Source: an uncultured Collinsella sp. (lineage in GTDB: Bacteria; Actinomycetota; Coriobacteriia; Coriobacteriales; Coriobacteriaceae). Taken from it: DNA of 64,000 nucleotides. The stretch lies in assembly GCA_902479135.1 (NCBI GenBank), contig CABSNU010000001.1:62001-126000 (forward strand), given 5' to 3'. Positions 41,362 to 49,404 of this stretch are shown here, piece by piece. Under the pieces are notes generated by a model. That model was given only the letters and a program-made list of their open reading frames with translations. It searched no databases and was not told the DNA's origin. Every line of letters starts with the position of its first letter. The first letter of the stretch is position 1. Made by a program: the position numbers and the translations under genes.

Positions 41362-42531
41362 TTACTCGGTAAAGGCGTTGCCGACGCTCTGGCCGCCAAC
41401 ATACGTCTCGACGAGGGTGAGCTCATGGTCGAACACGACAAAGTCGGCGTCGCGACCCGGCATGATGCTGCCGCACTTACCTTCGATGTGCGCGGAACGT
41501 GCCGGCACCTCGGTTGCCATGCGAATGGCGATATCGGCGCTGGCGATGCCCCAGTCGACGATGTTCTTGACGCCCTGGGCAAGCGTGAGCACCGAGCCGG
41601 CGATGCTCTTGCCGTCGGCGAGCCAGCACAGGTTGTCCTTCATGATGACGTCCATGCCACCACTGGTGTAGCTGCCCTCGGGCATGCCGCCGCAGCCAAG
41701 GCAGTCGGTGATGAGCACCGTGTGCTGCCAGCCCTTTGCCTGCAGCAGCGCCTTGATGGCGGCAGGGTTTACGTGCTTGCCGTCACAGATGATCTCGGCG
41801 TAGGTCTCGGGCGTGGACATGGCAGCACCCACGACACCGGGCTCACGGTGATGCAGCCCGCGCTGGCCGTTATAGGTATGCGTAAAGCAGCTGGCACCGG
41901 CGTTGATGGCGGCGATGCACTCATCGTAGGTGGCGTCGGAGTGACCGATGCTGGTCACCACACCCTTGGCGTTCAGAGCAGCCGCATAAGCAGCGGCACC
42001 GTCGCGCTCGGCCGCCATGGCGCTCTTAACGATGCGACCACCCGCAGCCTCCTGCCACTGATCGAAGACCTCCTCGGAGGGATCGATAAGATAAGCGGGG
42101 TTCTGCGCACCCACGTGCTTCATGGTAAAGAAGGGGCCCTCCAGGTAGATGCCCTGAATGCGAGCACCGCAGAAGTCGGGGCCGCGCCCCTCGTCCGCCT
42201 GGGCGATAGCGGCGCAGGCGTCCTTGATCTGCTCGACGCCATCGGTGAACGTCGTGGGCAGCCAGCTGGTGGTACCGCGCCGGGCGAGCTCGGTCGAGCT
42301 GATATCGATGCCCTCGGGATCGTTATCGGTAGTTGAGTGGTTGTAGAAGCCATGGATGTGAGTATCGACCATACCCGGTGCGATCCACGATCCCGTGTAG
42401 TCCTTAATCTCGCAAGAGGGCTCGTCGGCCTGCCAGGCGCCAAAGACGCCATCCTCGACCATAAGATAGCCGCCCAGTTGCGGGCCTGCCGGCAAGAAGA
42501 ACTTGTCAGCCTTAATTGCGTACGTGCTCAT
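41362..42531 (-). CDS. nagA: N-acetylglucosamine/galactosamine-6-phosphate deacetylase
   Basis: 389-residue amidohydrolase of the NagA family that removes acetate from GlcNAc-6-P or GalNAc-6-P. Metal motif GMVDTHIHGFYNHSTTD near residue 55-70, the catalytic metal Glu in GIYLEGPFF, GHSDATYDE, FTHTYNGQRGLHHREPG and the catalytic Asp in LITDCLGCGGMPEG are all present. ATG at 42531 with AGGAG 5 nt upstream. It is downstream of agaS but has a terminator between, so it may have its own promoter. Given agaS, GalNAc-6-P (AgaA function) is the likely substrate. Confidence 0.93.
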   Translation of the reverse strand: MSTYAIKADKFFLPAGPQLGGYLMVEDGVFGAWQADEPSCEIKDYTGSWIAPGMVDTHIHGFYNHSTTDNDPEGIDISSTELARRGTTSWLPTTFTDGVEQIKDACAAIAQADEGRGPDFCGARIQGIYLEGPFFTMKHVGAQNPAYLIDPSEEVFDQWQEAAGGRIVKSAMAAERDGAAAYAAALNAKGVVTSIGHSDATYDECIAAINAGASCFTHTYNGQRGLHHREPGVVGAAMSTPETYAEIICDGKHVNPAAIKALLQAKGWQHTVLITDCLGCGGMPEGSYTSGGMDVIMKDNLCWLADGKSIAGSVLTLAQGVKNIVDWGIASADIAIRMATEVPARSAHIEGKCGSIMPGRDADFVVFDHELTLVETYVGGQSVGNAFTE

Positions 42532-42594
42532 ATGCACTCCTTGCTTCTAAAGCAGTTGACCGTGGTGATACTTATACCCGGTCCATGTAAAAAC

Positions 42595-42632
42595 AAAAAG
42601 CGCCCGCCCGCCGTTATGAGCGGACGGGCGCC
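42595..42632 (-). terminator. Terminator of agaS
   Basis: GCGCCCGCCCGCCG/CGGACGGGCGC stem with a T-run (CTTTTTG) on the minus strand. Confidence 0.85.
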
Positions 42633-42649
42633 CTTACAGGGGGACGCGA

Positions 42650-43816
42650 TTAAGCGGTGAAGGGGTGAATCGTCACGCCCTTAACCACGCGGTTGACCGT
42701 GCCGGTGGGGCTCGGCGTATCGGGCGTGTTGCCCACGCGCACGGAGTTGAGCAGGCTGATAGCCTGGGCAAACATCACGAACGGCAGAGCAAGGTAGCCC
42801 TCGGGAAGCGCCTCGTAGCCCTTAAAGGTGAAAGACTCACCCTCATAGACGGTGGCACCTTCCTGCTGAACGGCGATGGTGTGCTGAGCGATCTCGTCGC
42901 CACCGATCTCGTTGAGGATGTCGATGTCGTACTGACGGGTGTAGGCGTCGTTGTTGACGAACACGAAGACGAGCGTCTTATCGTCGACGAAGGACTTAGG
43001 TCCGTGACGATAGCCCATGGAGGTGTCGTAGGAAGTGGCGACCAGACCGTGAGCCAGCTCAAGGATCTTGAGCTGGCTCTCCTGGGCAAGGCCACCGAAG
43101 GAGCCAGAACCCAAGTAGGTCACGCGGTTGAAGTCGCCAGCCAGGTAATCGGCGACCTCGGACTCGCGGGAGATGACCTCTTCGCCCATCTTGGCGATGG
43201 TCTCGACCCACTCGGCCTTCTGCTCATCGGAAGCCTCGTCGAAGATGAGGGTGGAGAGCAGGGTCATGCAGGTGTAAGAACCGGTCATGGCGAAGCCCTT
43301 GTCGTTGGCGCGCGGGATGAGCAGCGTCAGCGCATTGGGGTCATCGGCGGACTCAACAGCCAGCTTGCCCTCGGGAGCGCAGGTGATGTTGAGGAACTTG
43401 ACGTTGTGGACGAGCTCCTTGGCAACGGCGACGGCAGCAAGGCTCTCGGGGCTGTTGCCGGAGCGGGCGAAGGAAACCACGAGCGTGGGATCCTCGGCGC
43501 GCAGGAAGTCACGCGGGGCGCTCACGATGTCGGTCGTGGCGATGGGCTTAAAGTCGTAGAGATCAGTGTTGCCAGCGTGACGCAGGTACGGGGCGCAGGT
43601 ATCACCAACATAGTCGGACGTACCGGCACCGGTGAAGACAACGGACAGACGGCCCTCGCCCATAGCGCGAGCCTCGGCCAGAAAGGCCTCGATGGCCTCC
43701 TTGTTCTCGCGATAGATGTTGAGCGTATCACGCCAAAGCTCGGGCTGCTGAGCAATCTCGGCCGTGGTGATCTGGGCGCCGAGCTCGGTGAGCTCCTCGA
43801 CACTCTTCTCGAACAT
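42650..43816 (-). CDS. agaS: Galactosamine-6-phosphate deaminase/isomerase, SIS family
   Basis: 388 residues with two SIS sugar-isomerase domains, the AgaS size. SIS-1 has FTGAGTSDYVGDT and SFARSGNSPES (phosphate-binding Ser/Thr loops); SIS-2 has YLGSGSFGGLAQESQLKILEL and MGYRHGPKSF. It converts galactosamine-6-phosphate to tagatose-6-phosphate plus ammonia, the step that feeds LacC. GAGAGG precedes the ATG. Divergence-free: the GntR gene lies upstream on the same strand, and a CTGGTagtaACCAG operator sits 62 bp before the start. Confidence 0.92.
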   Translation of the reverse strand: MFEKSVEELTELGAQITTAEIAQQPELWRDTLNIYRENKEAIEAFLAEARAMGEGRLSVVFTGAGTSDYVGDTCAPYLRHAGNTDLYDFKPIATTDIVSAPRDFLRAEDPTLVVSFARSGNSPESLAAVAVAKELVHNVKFLNITCAPEGKLAVESADDPNALTLLIPRANDKGFAMTGSYTCMTLLSTLIFDEASDEQKAEWVETIAKMGEEVISRESEVADYLAGDFNRVTYLGSGSFGGLAQESQLKILELAHGLVATSYDTSMGYRHGPKSFVDDKTLVFVFVNNDAYTRQYDIDILNEIGGDEIAQHTIAVQQEGATVYEGESFTFKGYEALPEGYLALPFVMFAQAISLLNSVRVGNTPDTPSPTGTVNRVVKGVTIHPFTA

Positions 43817-43877
43817 TTCTAATACCTCTCTCTAGAAGTAATCCTCTGACGTGCAATTATACACTTCGGTTGGTTAT

Positions 43878-43891
43878 CTGGTAGTAACCAG
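43878..43891. promoter_or_regulatory. GntR operator upstream of agaS
   Basis: CTGGTAGTAACCAG. Related sites lie at 48170-48183 (CTGGTAGTAACCAC) and 48449-48464 (ACCAGTTAGAACCAGT) upstream of the mannose-type PTS operon. The core TGGT..ACCA resembles NagR/DasR-type sites. Confidence 0.75.
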
Positions 43892-43930
43892 TTAAATGCA
43901 AAGAATCATCATATGGAAGCGATGCGAGCA

Positions 43931-44662
43931 CTAGTCGCTACGCTGGTGGTAAACCTTGTATTTAAACTGATCGGCACGAGCAACCGAGAGTGTATACTCC
44001 ACAACCTCGCTTGACTCGTTATACGTAGTCCTGACCAAATCGAGCACAGGCGAGCCCTCGACAATTCCCAAAAGGTGGGCGTCGGTGGGACGGGCTATGC
44101 TCGCATAGAACTCCTCTTCGGCCACGCGTATCTTTTGCTGAAAGTCTTGCTCAATCACATCGTAAAGCGGCTTACGCTCCAGTAGCGGTCGCTTTAGGGA
44201 CAAAAATTGACGAACTGGTAGATAGCTGCGTTCGACCATCATGGGCATGTTGTCGGCAGAACGAAGGCGCTTGAGCTTAAAAATGCGATCGCCGATACGC
44301 AATCCCATATGCTCGGCCAGATTTTTATCGGCCTCCATCTCGCAAAACTCGAGAATCGTGGTCTCGGGGTCGCGACCCATCGCGCGCATCTGCTCGGTAA
44401 AGCTGTAGGACTGCATAAGATTAGTTGCCTTTGCCGAACGGTCGGTCACAAAGGTACCGCGACCGTGCTGCCGAACCACCAGTCCTAAACGCTCCAGTTC
44501 CTGCAGAGCCAGGCGTACCGTAGTACGCGAGAGACCATAGCGCTCCGAAAGTTCGCGCTCGGAAGGAATCATGTCACCGGCGTGATATTCGTGGTCAATC
44601 TTTTCGGTCAGAATATCGACCAGCTGATCGTACAGCGGTTGCTTGCGCGCTCCGATCGCCAT
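43931..44662 (-). CDS. GntR/HutC-family regulator of amino-sugar genes
   Basis: 243-residue regulator of the NagR/AgaR2 type. N-terminal wHTH (about 8-72) with [43 protein letters not shown]-terminal UTRA domain with DRIFKLKRLRSADNMPMMVERSYLP. Effectors of this group are usually amino-sugar-6-phosphates. It lies between agaS and the IID-IIC-IIB-IIA operon, all minus strand, and CTGGT-N4-ACCAG sites precede both units. GGGAGGATGGG is its ribosome site. Confidence 0.9.
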   Translation of the reverse strand: MAIGARKQPLYDQLVDILTEKIDHEYHAGDMIPSERELSERYGLSRTTVRLALQELERLGLVVRQHGRGTFVTDRSAKATNLMQSYSFTEQMRAMGRDPETTILEFCEMEADKNLAEHMGLRIGDRIFKLKRLRSADNMPMMVERSYLPVRQFLSLKRPLLERKPLYDVIEQDFQQKIRVAEEEFYASIARPTDAHLLGIVEGSPVLDLVRTTYNESSEVVEYTLSVARADQFKYKVYHQRSD

Positions 44663-44746
44663 CCCATCCTCCCTTTTGCTCGAATTCAGCTACTACCTAG
44701 GGTGTTTAGCATTATCTGACTGCTGCACCCGAATCATCAAGAAAAC

Positions 44747-44780
44747 AAAAGCCGCGCGCTCTTTCGAGCACGCGGCTTTT
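44747..44780 (-). terminator. Terminator of the mannose-type PTS operon
   Basis: AAAAGCCGCG/CGCGGCTTTT with inner pairing of GCTC/GAGC; T-run on the minus strand. Confidence 0.88.
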
Positions 44781-44846
44781 AACATACACATGGCTTAAGG
44801 GGTCGGGGTGTGAGCCGCGTAGGGACACACCCCTCAAGCTAGAGCC

Positions 44847-45929
44847 TTACCAGATGCTCGGCCAGAGACCAAGCGGGCCAGCGCCCAGGATGCCCAGGAC
44901 GAAGAGCAGGAGAATGCCCTTGGTCGGGGTCCAGCTGTGCTTAGCGAACATGTAGTAAAGCAGCAGCGTAAGCATAAGCGGGACGAGCTTCGGGACGATG
45001 GTGTTGAGGGTGTCGGCAACAGAGAAGTTGACCGGATCCTCGGTAACGGTGCCGTAGGTGACGGACTCCATGCCGTTGCCCAGATCGGTGACGCCGCACT
45101 CGACAGCGTTGCCGTCAGCATCGGAAGCGGTGAGGGCGTTGCCGTCCTCATCGGTCATGGCGATGGTACCGGCCTCAGCGGTCTCGGTATCGATGCCCTC
45201 CATACCGGTGAAGTTCTCGGCCTCCTTCTCGGAGACGATCACGGTAGTAGCGGAGAGGCCACGGGTGGTGCCGTTGGGGATCTGGAGGTTGATCTGGGTG
45301 CCACCCATGGTGACGACCAGGCAACCGACGACGAAGACGCCCATGATGGAAGCGGCACGCGTGAAGGCCTGCATGTTGGCAGTCAGAGCGTCAATAGCGC
45401 TGGTGCCAAGCTTGTAGGACCAGTTCATGAGCCAGAAGCGCAGAGCGAACTGGACGACGTTGAAGATCACCAGGAAGATGATCGGTGCAGCGGCGTTGCC
45501 GTTGATGGCCATGTTGGAGGTGATGCCGGCCGTGATAGGCACGAGCGTCAGCCAGAACAGAGCGTCACCGATACCACCGAGCGGGCCCATTGCGGCAACG
45601 CGGACGGCGCGGATCGTGGGGATGTCAACCTTGTTCTGCTCGAGCGAAAGCACGATACCCATAACAAAGGTGACGAGGAACGGGTGGGTGTTGAAGAACT
45701 CCAGGTTGTGGCTCATGGAAGCCGCGAGGTCGTTCTTGTTGGTGTGGATCTTCTCCAGACCGGGGATAATGGAGTAGAGCCAGCCAGCAGCCTGCATACG
45801 CTCGTAGTTGAACGAGGCCTGCAGGAAGCAGGAGCGCCAAGCCATCTTGTTGAGGGTCTTCTGGTCGAGCTGCGGAGCAGGAGTGAGATCCTCGTAGTGC
45901 TCCGGGATCACATACTCATTAGATGCCAT
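44847..45929 (-). CDS. PTS mannose/GalNAc-family IID component
   Basis: 360-residue IID membrane component, longer than usual (about 270-300). The start MASNEYVIPEHYEDLTP and MAWRSCFLQASFNYERMQAAGWLYSIIPGL are typical. Between the core and the C-terminal helix there is an insert of about 80 mostly acidic residues (about residues 225-305, SEKEAENFTGMEGIDTETAEAG...), probably an external or linker loop. The last 30 residues form the anchoring helices. It overlaps the IIC gene by 11 bp. ATG at 45929 preferred over an upstream non-ATG start. Confidence 0.9.
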   Translation of the reverse strand: MASNEYVIPEHYEDLTPAPQLDQKTLNKMAWRSCFLQASFNYERMQAAGWLYSIIPGLEKIHTNKNDLAASMSHNLEFFNTHPFLVTFVMGIVLSLEQNKVDIPTIRAVRVAAMGPLGGIGDALFWLTLVPITAGITSNMAINGNAAAPIIFLVIFNVVQFALRFWLMNWSYKLGTSAIDALTANMQAFTRAASIMGVFVVGCLVVTMGGTQINLQIPNGTTRGLSATTVIVSEKEAENFTGMEGIDTETAEAGTIAMTDEDGNALTASDADGNAVECGVTDLGNGMESVTYGTVTEDPVNFSVADTLNTIVPKLVPLMLTLLLYYMFAKHSWTPTKGILLLFVLGILGAGPLGLWPSIW

Positions 45930-46719
45930 CTTCGAAGTCACCTCCGTCAGAAACAGCTGCACCCTTCAGCTCGGTCTGCTGCTGGAAGTCCCAGAAAGCG
46001 ATGCCGAAGCCGATGAGAGCGAGGATGAGCAGAGCAGGGGTTGCCAGAGATTCGTTGGCAACGGTGATGAGCGCGAGGCCAAAGCCCATGAGGAAGAAGC
46101 CCCACATATCGCGGTTCATCATAACCTTGAGCAGGACGGCGAAGCCGACGAAGCGCATCATGCCGCCTGCAGCGGAGAGACCGGTCTGCAGCCAAGTCGG
46201 GATGGCGGAAGCGATGGTCTGACCGATGGTAGCGCCAGCGATGAAGAACAGGGTGACGACGACAGCGAAGATCAGGCCGAGCAGAGCCATGGCGAAGTAG
46301 TTCAGACGCTCGATACCCTTGGTGTCAGCGTTGTGAGCCATGTTGTCCGCAGAGGACATGAGCGGCGACATAAGCGTGAAGACCAGGGTAACGCCGAGCT
46401 GACCAAGCAGAGCGAACGGAATGGCAAGGCCGACTGCCGCGTTGGGCTCGAGGCCCGTGGCGATAGCGAGAATGGCTGCCATGATGCCGCCGATAACGGC
46501 GTTAGGCGGCTGAGCACCTCCGATCGGCATGTTGCCGATCGTCATGAGCTGATAAGTACCACCCACGAGAAGACCGGTGTTGAGGTCGCCAAGGATAAGA
46601 CCAATGACGGCGCCGGTGACGATGGGCTGATAGAGAGACTCGAGGAAGTTAAACTGGTCGATTGCCGCGACGAACGTGACGATGAAGACCAGAGCGACCT
46701 GGAAGATCGTGTATTCCAT
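45919..46719 (-). CDS. PTS mannose/GalNAc-family IIC component
   Basis: 266-residue permease of the AgaW/ManY family with about eight hydrophobic segments. The start MEYTIFQVALVFIVTFVAAIDQF and the signature GLILGDLNTGLLVGGTYQLMTIGNMPIGGAQPPNAVIGG are diagnostic. With IID it forms the sugar channel in the inner membrane. AAAGGAGGAGC is its ribosome site. Gene order IIA-YajC-IIB-IIC-IID is complete here, and the nearby nagA and agaS point to N-acetylgalactosamine or a related amino sugar as substrate. Confidence 0.93.
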   Translation of the reverse strand: MEYTIFQVALVFIVTFVAAIDQFNFLESLYQPIVTGAVIGLILGDLNTGLLVGGTYQLMTIGNMPIGGAQPPNAVIGGIMAAILAIATGLEPNAAVGLAIPFALLGQLGVTLVFTLMSPLMSSADNMAHNADTKGIERLNYFAMALLGLIFAVVVTLFFIAGATIGQTIASAIPTWLQTGLSAAGGMMRFVGFAVLLKVMMNRDMWGFFLMGFGLALITVANESLATPALLILALIGFGIAFWDFQQQTELKGAAVSDGGDFEDGI

Positions 46720-46809
46720 CTTGCTCCTCCTTTCAAAATGTATGTACGCACTTTGGATTTCACGTACAGAACGTCAGGGTTTCAATCCTGACAACGTGGA
46801 TCACGAGGA

Positions 46810-47292
46810 TTACGAGAAGAGCTTGCTCGTGTCCTCAACAGGCGTGCTCGGAACGCGCCTGATCTCCAACTCCACCCCCAATTCCTGCAGCTCTTTAAAC
46901 GCAGCGACGTCCTCGTCGTTAACTGCGACGGAGGTGGCGACTTGGCGCTTTCCTTCCGACATGTGCATGTTGCCGATGTTTACCTTCTTTATAGGCACAC
47001 CGCCCTTGACGAGCGTAAGCACGTCTTCCGGTGTTTCGGCCACGATGAAGATCTTCTGGCGCGGGCTCGCCTTGCCGATGACGTCGATGGTCTTCTGCAG
47101 GGAGAAGAAACGCGTAGCGACGCCGGTGGGAGCTGCCATCTTCATGAGGTTCTGGCGCATGGTGTTGGTCGACACGTCGTCGTTGGCGACGAGGATGAGG
47201 TTGGAACCCAGGGTGGAGTTCCACTGGGTAGCGACCTGACCATGGACCAGTCGGTTATCGATGCGGGTAAGAAGAATGTTGGGTTCTGCCAT
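46810..47292 (-). CDS. PTS mannose/GalNAc-family IIB component
   Basis: 160-residue cytoplasmic IIB (AgaV/ManX-B type). Phosphohistidine His17 lies in LLTRIDNRLVHGQVATQW; FFSLQKTIDVIGKASPRQKIFIV and LVKGGVPIKKVNIGNMH follow. It takes phosphate from the IIA at 47610 and gives it to the sugar in IIC/IID. GAAAGGAAGC precedes the ATG. It is the active counterpart of the His-less IIB-like protein at 36267. Confidence 0.94.
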   Translation of the reverse strand: MAEPNILLTRIDNRLVHGQVATQWNSTLGSNLILVANDDVSTNTMRQNLMKMAAPTGVATRFFSLQKTIDVIGKASPRQKIFIVAETPEDVLTLVKGGVPIKKVNIGNMHMSEGKRQVATSVAVNDEDVAAFKELQELGVELEIRRVPSTPVEDTSKLFS

Positions 47293-47328
47293 GTTGATCA
47301 GCTTCCTTTCGTTATTTGCTGACGACAG

Positions 47329-47610
47329 TTACTTGATCTCCTGAATCGCGTAACGCGAAACATCTACGACGGCACCGGATCGGACTTTGATCTGGACCTT
47401 TTCGCCTTCGATGCCCTTGACGGTTCCGTAGATACCGCCGGCGAAAAGAACCTCCTGACCCGGCTTGAGCTCGGTGTGCAGCTCCTTGAAGTACTTCTGC
47501 TTCTTCTTCATGTTGATTTGCGACCAGATGGTGTAAATCAAGCCCATGATGACAAGCAGGCCCAAAAGAGCGACCGAGGAGCTCAAGACGCTGGCTCCGA
47601 AATCGGCCAT
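47329..47610 (-). CDS. YajC-like membrane protein inside a PTS operon
   Basis: 93 residues with one N-terminal transmembrane helix (about 10-28) and a YajC-type small beta domain (LKPGQEVLFAGGIYGTVKGIEGEKVQIKV...). Classical YajC belongs to SecDF-YajC, but its place here, start codon overlapping the IIA stop (TAATG) and 36 bp before IIB, shows it is translated with the transporter. Similar YajC genes in mannose-type PTS operons are known from streptococcal glycosaminoglycan loci. It could help insert or stabilise IIC/IID. Whether it also serves the secretion complex cannot be told. Confidence 0.87.
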   Translation of the reverse strand: MADFGASVLSSSVALLGLLVIMGLIYTIWSQINMKKKQKYFKELHTELKPGQEVLFAGGIYGTVKGIEGEKVQIKVRSGAVVDVSRYAIQEIK

Positions 47611-48053
47611 TAGATGCCGTCCTCGTCGCCGAAGATATCTTCCTCGTCGGAGCCGGCAACGGATGCGACCGTCTGGGCGGTGATGCCCGTCTGACCAACG
47701 GTCACGGCCTGCTCGCCAAGCTCGGCGAGCGTGGCATTGCCGCGGAGGAACAGAAGCTCAATAACCATGGGAAGGTTGGTGCCAGTCAGAACCTCGACGT
47801 TGTCGACATCCTGGGCAATCATCATCGACTGGTTGAACGGGGTACCACCGAGCAGGTCGGTAAAGACGAGCACGCCATCGCACTCCTCGCGCATGGCGGT
47901 AATAGCGGCGCGGAGATCCTCACCGTAGGAAGCAGCCTGGTCGCCTTCGAAAGGAACGACGGTAAAAGCGGGCTGGTCGCCGGCAACCATAGCGATAGCG
48001 CTTGCAAGGCCGGGTGCGAACTGTCCATGACCGGTAAGAATAAAGCCAACCAT
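47610..48053 (-). CDS. PTS mannose/GalNAc-family IIA component
   Basis: 147-residue IIA of the mannose family (AgaF/ManX-A type). Active His9 in GFILTGHGQFAPG and the second conserved stretch VFTDLLGGTPFNQS are present. The acidic C-terminal 20 residues (GSDEEDIFGDEDGI) are unusual for the family. First gene of a five-gene operon. Upstream, 48152-48288 holds GntR-type palindromes and the 21-bp motif pair. Confidence 0.94.
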   Translation of the reverse strand: MVGFILTGHGQFAPGLASAIAMVAGDQPAFTVVPFEGDQAASYGEDLRAAITAMREECDGVLVFTDLLGGTPFNQSMMIAQDVDNVEVLTGTNLPMVIELLFLRGNATLAELGEQAVTVGQTGITAQTVASVAGSDEEDIFGDEDGI

Positions 48054-48151
48054 TCAAATTTCCCTTCCGAAGGTGTGTACGATCTGAGTCCGATGATTTT
48101 CGGAAGCCAGCGGGCAATCGCCCTTAAAGCTTCTTAGAAAGCGTTCTTTGA

Positions 48152-48183
48152 AGACCAGTGGTCTCTCAACTGGTAGTAACCAC
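48152..48183. promoter_or_regulatory. GntR-type operators upstream of the mannose-type PTS operon
   Basis: Perfect palindrome AGACCAGTGGTCT at 48152-48164 and CTGGTAGTAACCAC at 48170-48183. Probable sites of the GntR protein at 43931. Confidence 0.7.
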
Positions 48184-48256
48184 GTGACGTGTTGTTGTCA
48201 CTATATCACCACAGAAGAGGTCGCTTTCGTTGATTCATACAGTAAAACGTTTTTGC

Positions 48257-48288
48257 ACCGCTCACGGCAAAAAATCGACCGTTTACCG
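48257..48288 (+). promoter_or_regulatory. Tandem ACCGTTCACCG-type motif pair (aga PTS region)
   Basis: ACCGCTCACGG at 48257 and ACCGTTTACCG at 48278, 21 bp apart. Confidence 0.5.
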
Positions 48289-48448
48289 CTCGTTAACACT
48301 TCTACCTGCGGTTTTGAAACCGTTTCGAAATGTTATGGCGAAAGATCGGAACTCTTTTCGTGTCAATACAACGCAGGGCGGCTAAAAATAGCGTAAAGAA
48401 AAATTGCAGGTCATTGTGAAGATTTGTGAATTGGTCTTTTTGACTTAA

Positions 48449-48527
48449 TACCAGTTAGAACCAGTTTTGAGATTATCGGTGAACGGTAGTTTTCGACCGT
48501 TCACCGGTTATTTGCATTCGTTTACGG
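48449..48527. promoter_or_regulatory. Second regulatory cluster in the 48054-48756 intergenic region
   Basis: ACCAGTTAGAACCAGT (48449-48464, GntR-like); a perfect 11-bp inverted repeat CGGTGAACGGT (48477-48487) / ACCGTTCACCG (48496-48506); and TTCGTTTACGG at 48517, again 21 bp after the direct copy. The remaining 703-bp gap is AT-rich and shows no gene. Confidence 0.6.
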
Positions 48528-48756
48528 CCGTTTTCCTAGATGAATTGGGGAGACCCGATGAAGCACTTGCGCGATCACGGGAAGTTTTGGCATTTGTCCT
48601 CATCCCCCGCGCGCTAAACTCCGGCATCCAAAATGAGCTAATAGCTCACGCTAATCGTTTTCAATCATCCTTACTCAGTATCCGTAATTATTTATCGTTT
48701 ATCATTAATTATGATATATGATACAAGTATCATCCAAGAGATTGGTTGGAGGGGCT

Positions 48757-49395
48757 ATGATCCGCTGGAACGCATCCACATCGAATGAAACCATCAGCCG
48801 CGAACAGACGATAGCTAAACTGAAGAAGCTCGCTCGCATCTGCAAATGGGCCACAATCTGCATTACCGCAGCGCTCGCTCTGGGACTCCTCGCAGTCATT
48901 ATGATTGACCTTCTACTCATATTGCCTGGCCTCTCCCAAGGGTCGTGTCTCCAATCCGTAGAACTTCAAGCCGGCGAAGGACCGTGCCTTGCTATCGTCG
49001 GTACCGATGCGCAGGCCCCACTTATGCTCGTTGCACACGATGGTCACACTGCCATAGGGAGCCTCTTGATGACATGCCTCGCGCTTACCATCGCGCTAAG
49101 CGTGCGCAGGCTTTTCTTCAACATTGAAAAGGAAGGCAGGCCCTTTGACCTTGAATGCAACCATACGCTTCGTCGAGTAGGACATTTATTCCTTATCGGC
49201 GGCGTTGCCGTGAGGCTTCTTGGTGCCGTAATCACGGGAATAATACTCTCAGGATTTGGCGGCAGCTTTACGGATGCGTTCGTCGGCCAGCTATTCGACC
49301 CTTCCATGCTCTTTGCAGGCCTGATTATTTGCCTGATAGCCAGCGTCTTCCGCTACGGGTATATCCTGCAAAAACAAGATGACGAGTTGCTCTAG
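48757..49395 (+). CDS. DUF2975 membrane protein
   Basis: 212-residue protein with four hydrophobic segments (about residues 30-55, 95-115, 140-165, 180-200), the DUF2975 pattern. ATG at 48757 chosen because GGAGG is 5 nt upstream; an earlier in-frame Met lacks one. Followed after 9 bp by a small XRE-type HTH gene. DUF2975-YozG-like HTH pairs are widespread in Gram-positives; function unknown, perhaps a membrane sensor holding the regulator. Confidence 0.82.
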   Translation: MIRWNASTSNETISREQTIAKLKKLARICKWATICITAALALGLLAVIMIDLLLILPGLSQGSCLQSVELQAGEGPCLAIVGTDAQAPLMLVAHDGHTAIGSLLMTCLALTIALSVRRLFFNIEKEGRPFDLECNHTLRRVGHLFLIGGVAVRLLGAVITGIILSGFGGSFTDAFVGQLFDPSMLFAGLIICLIASVFRYGYILQKQDDELL

Positions 49396-49404
49396 GGGGA
49401 ATCC

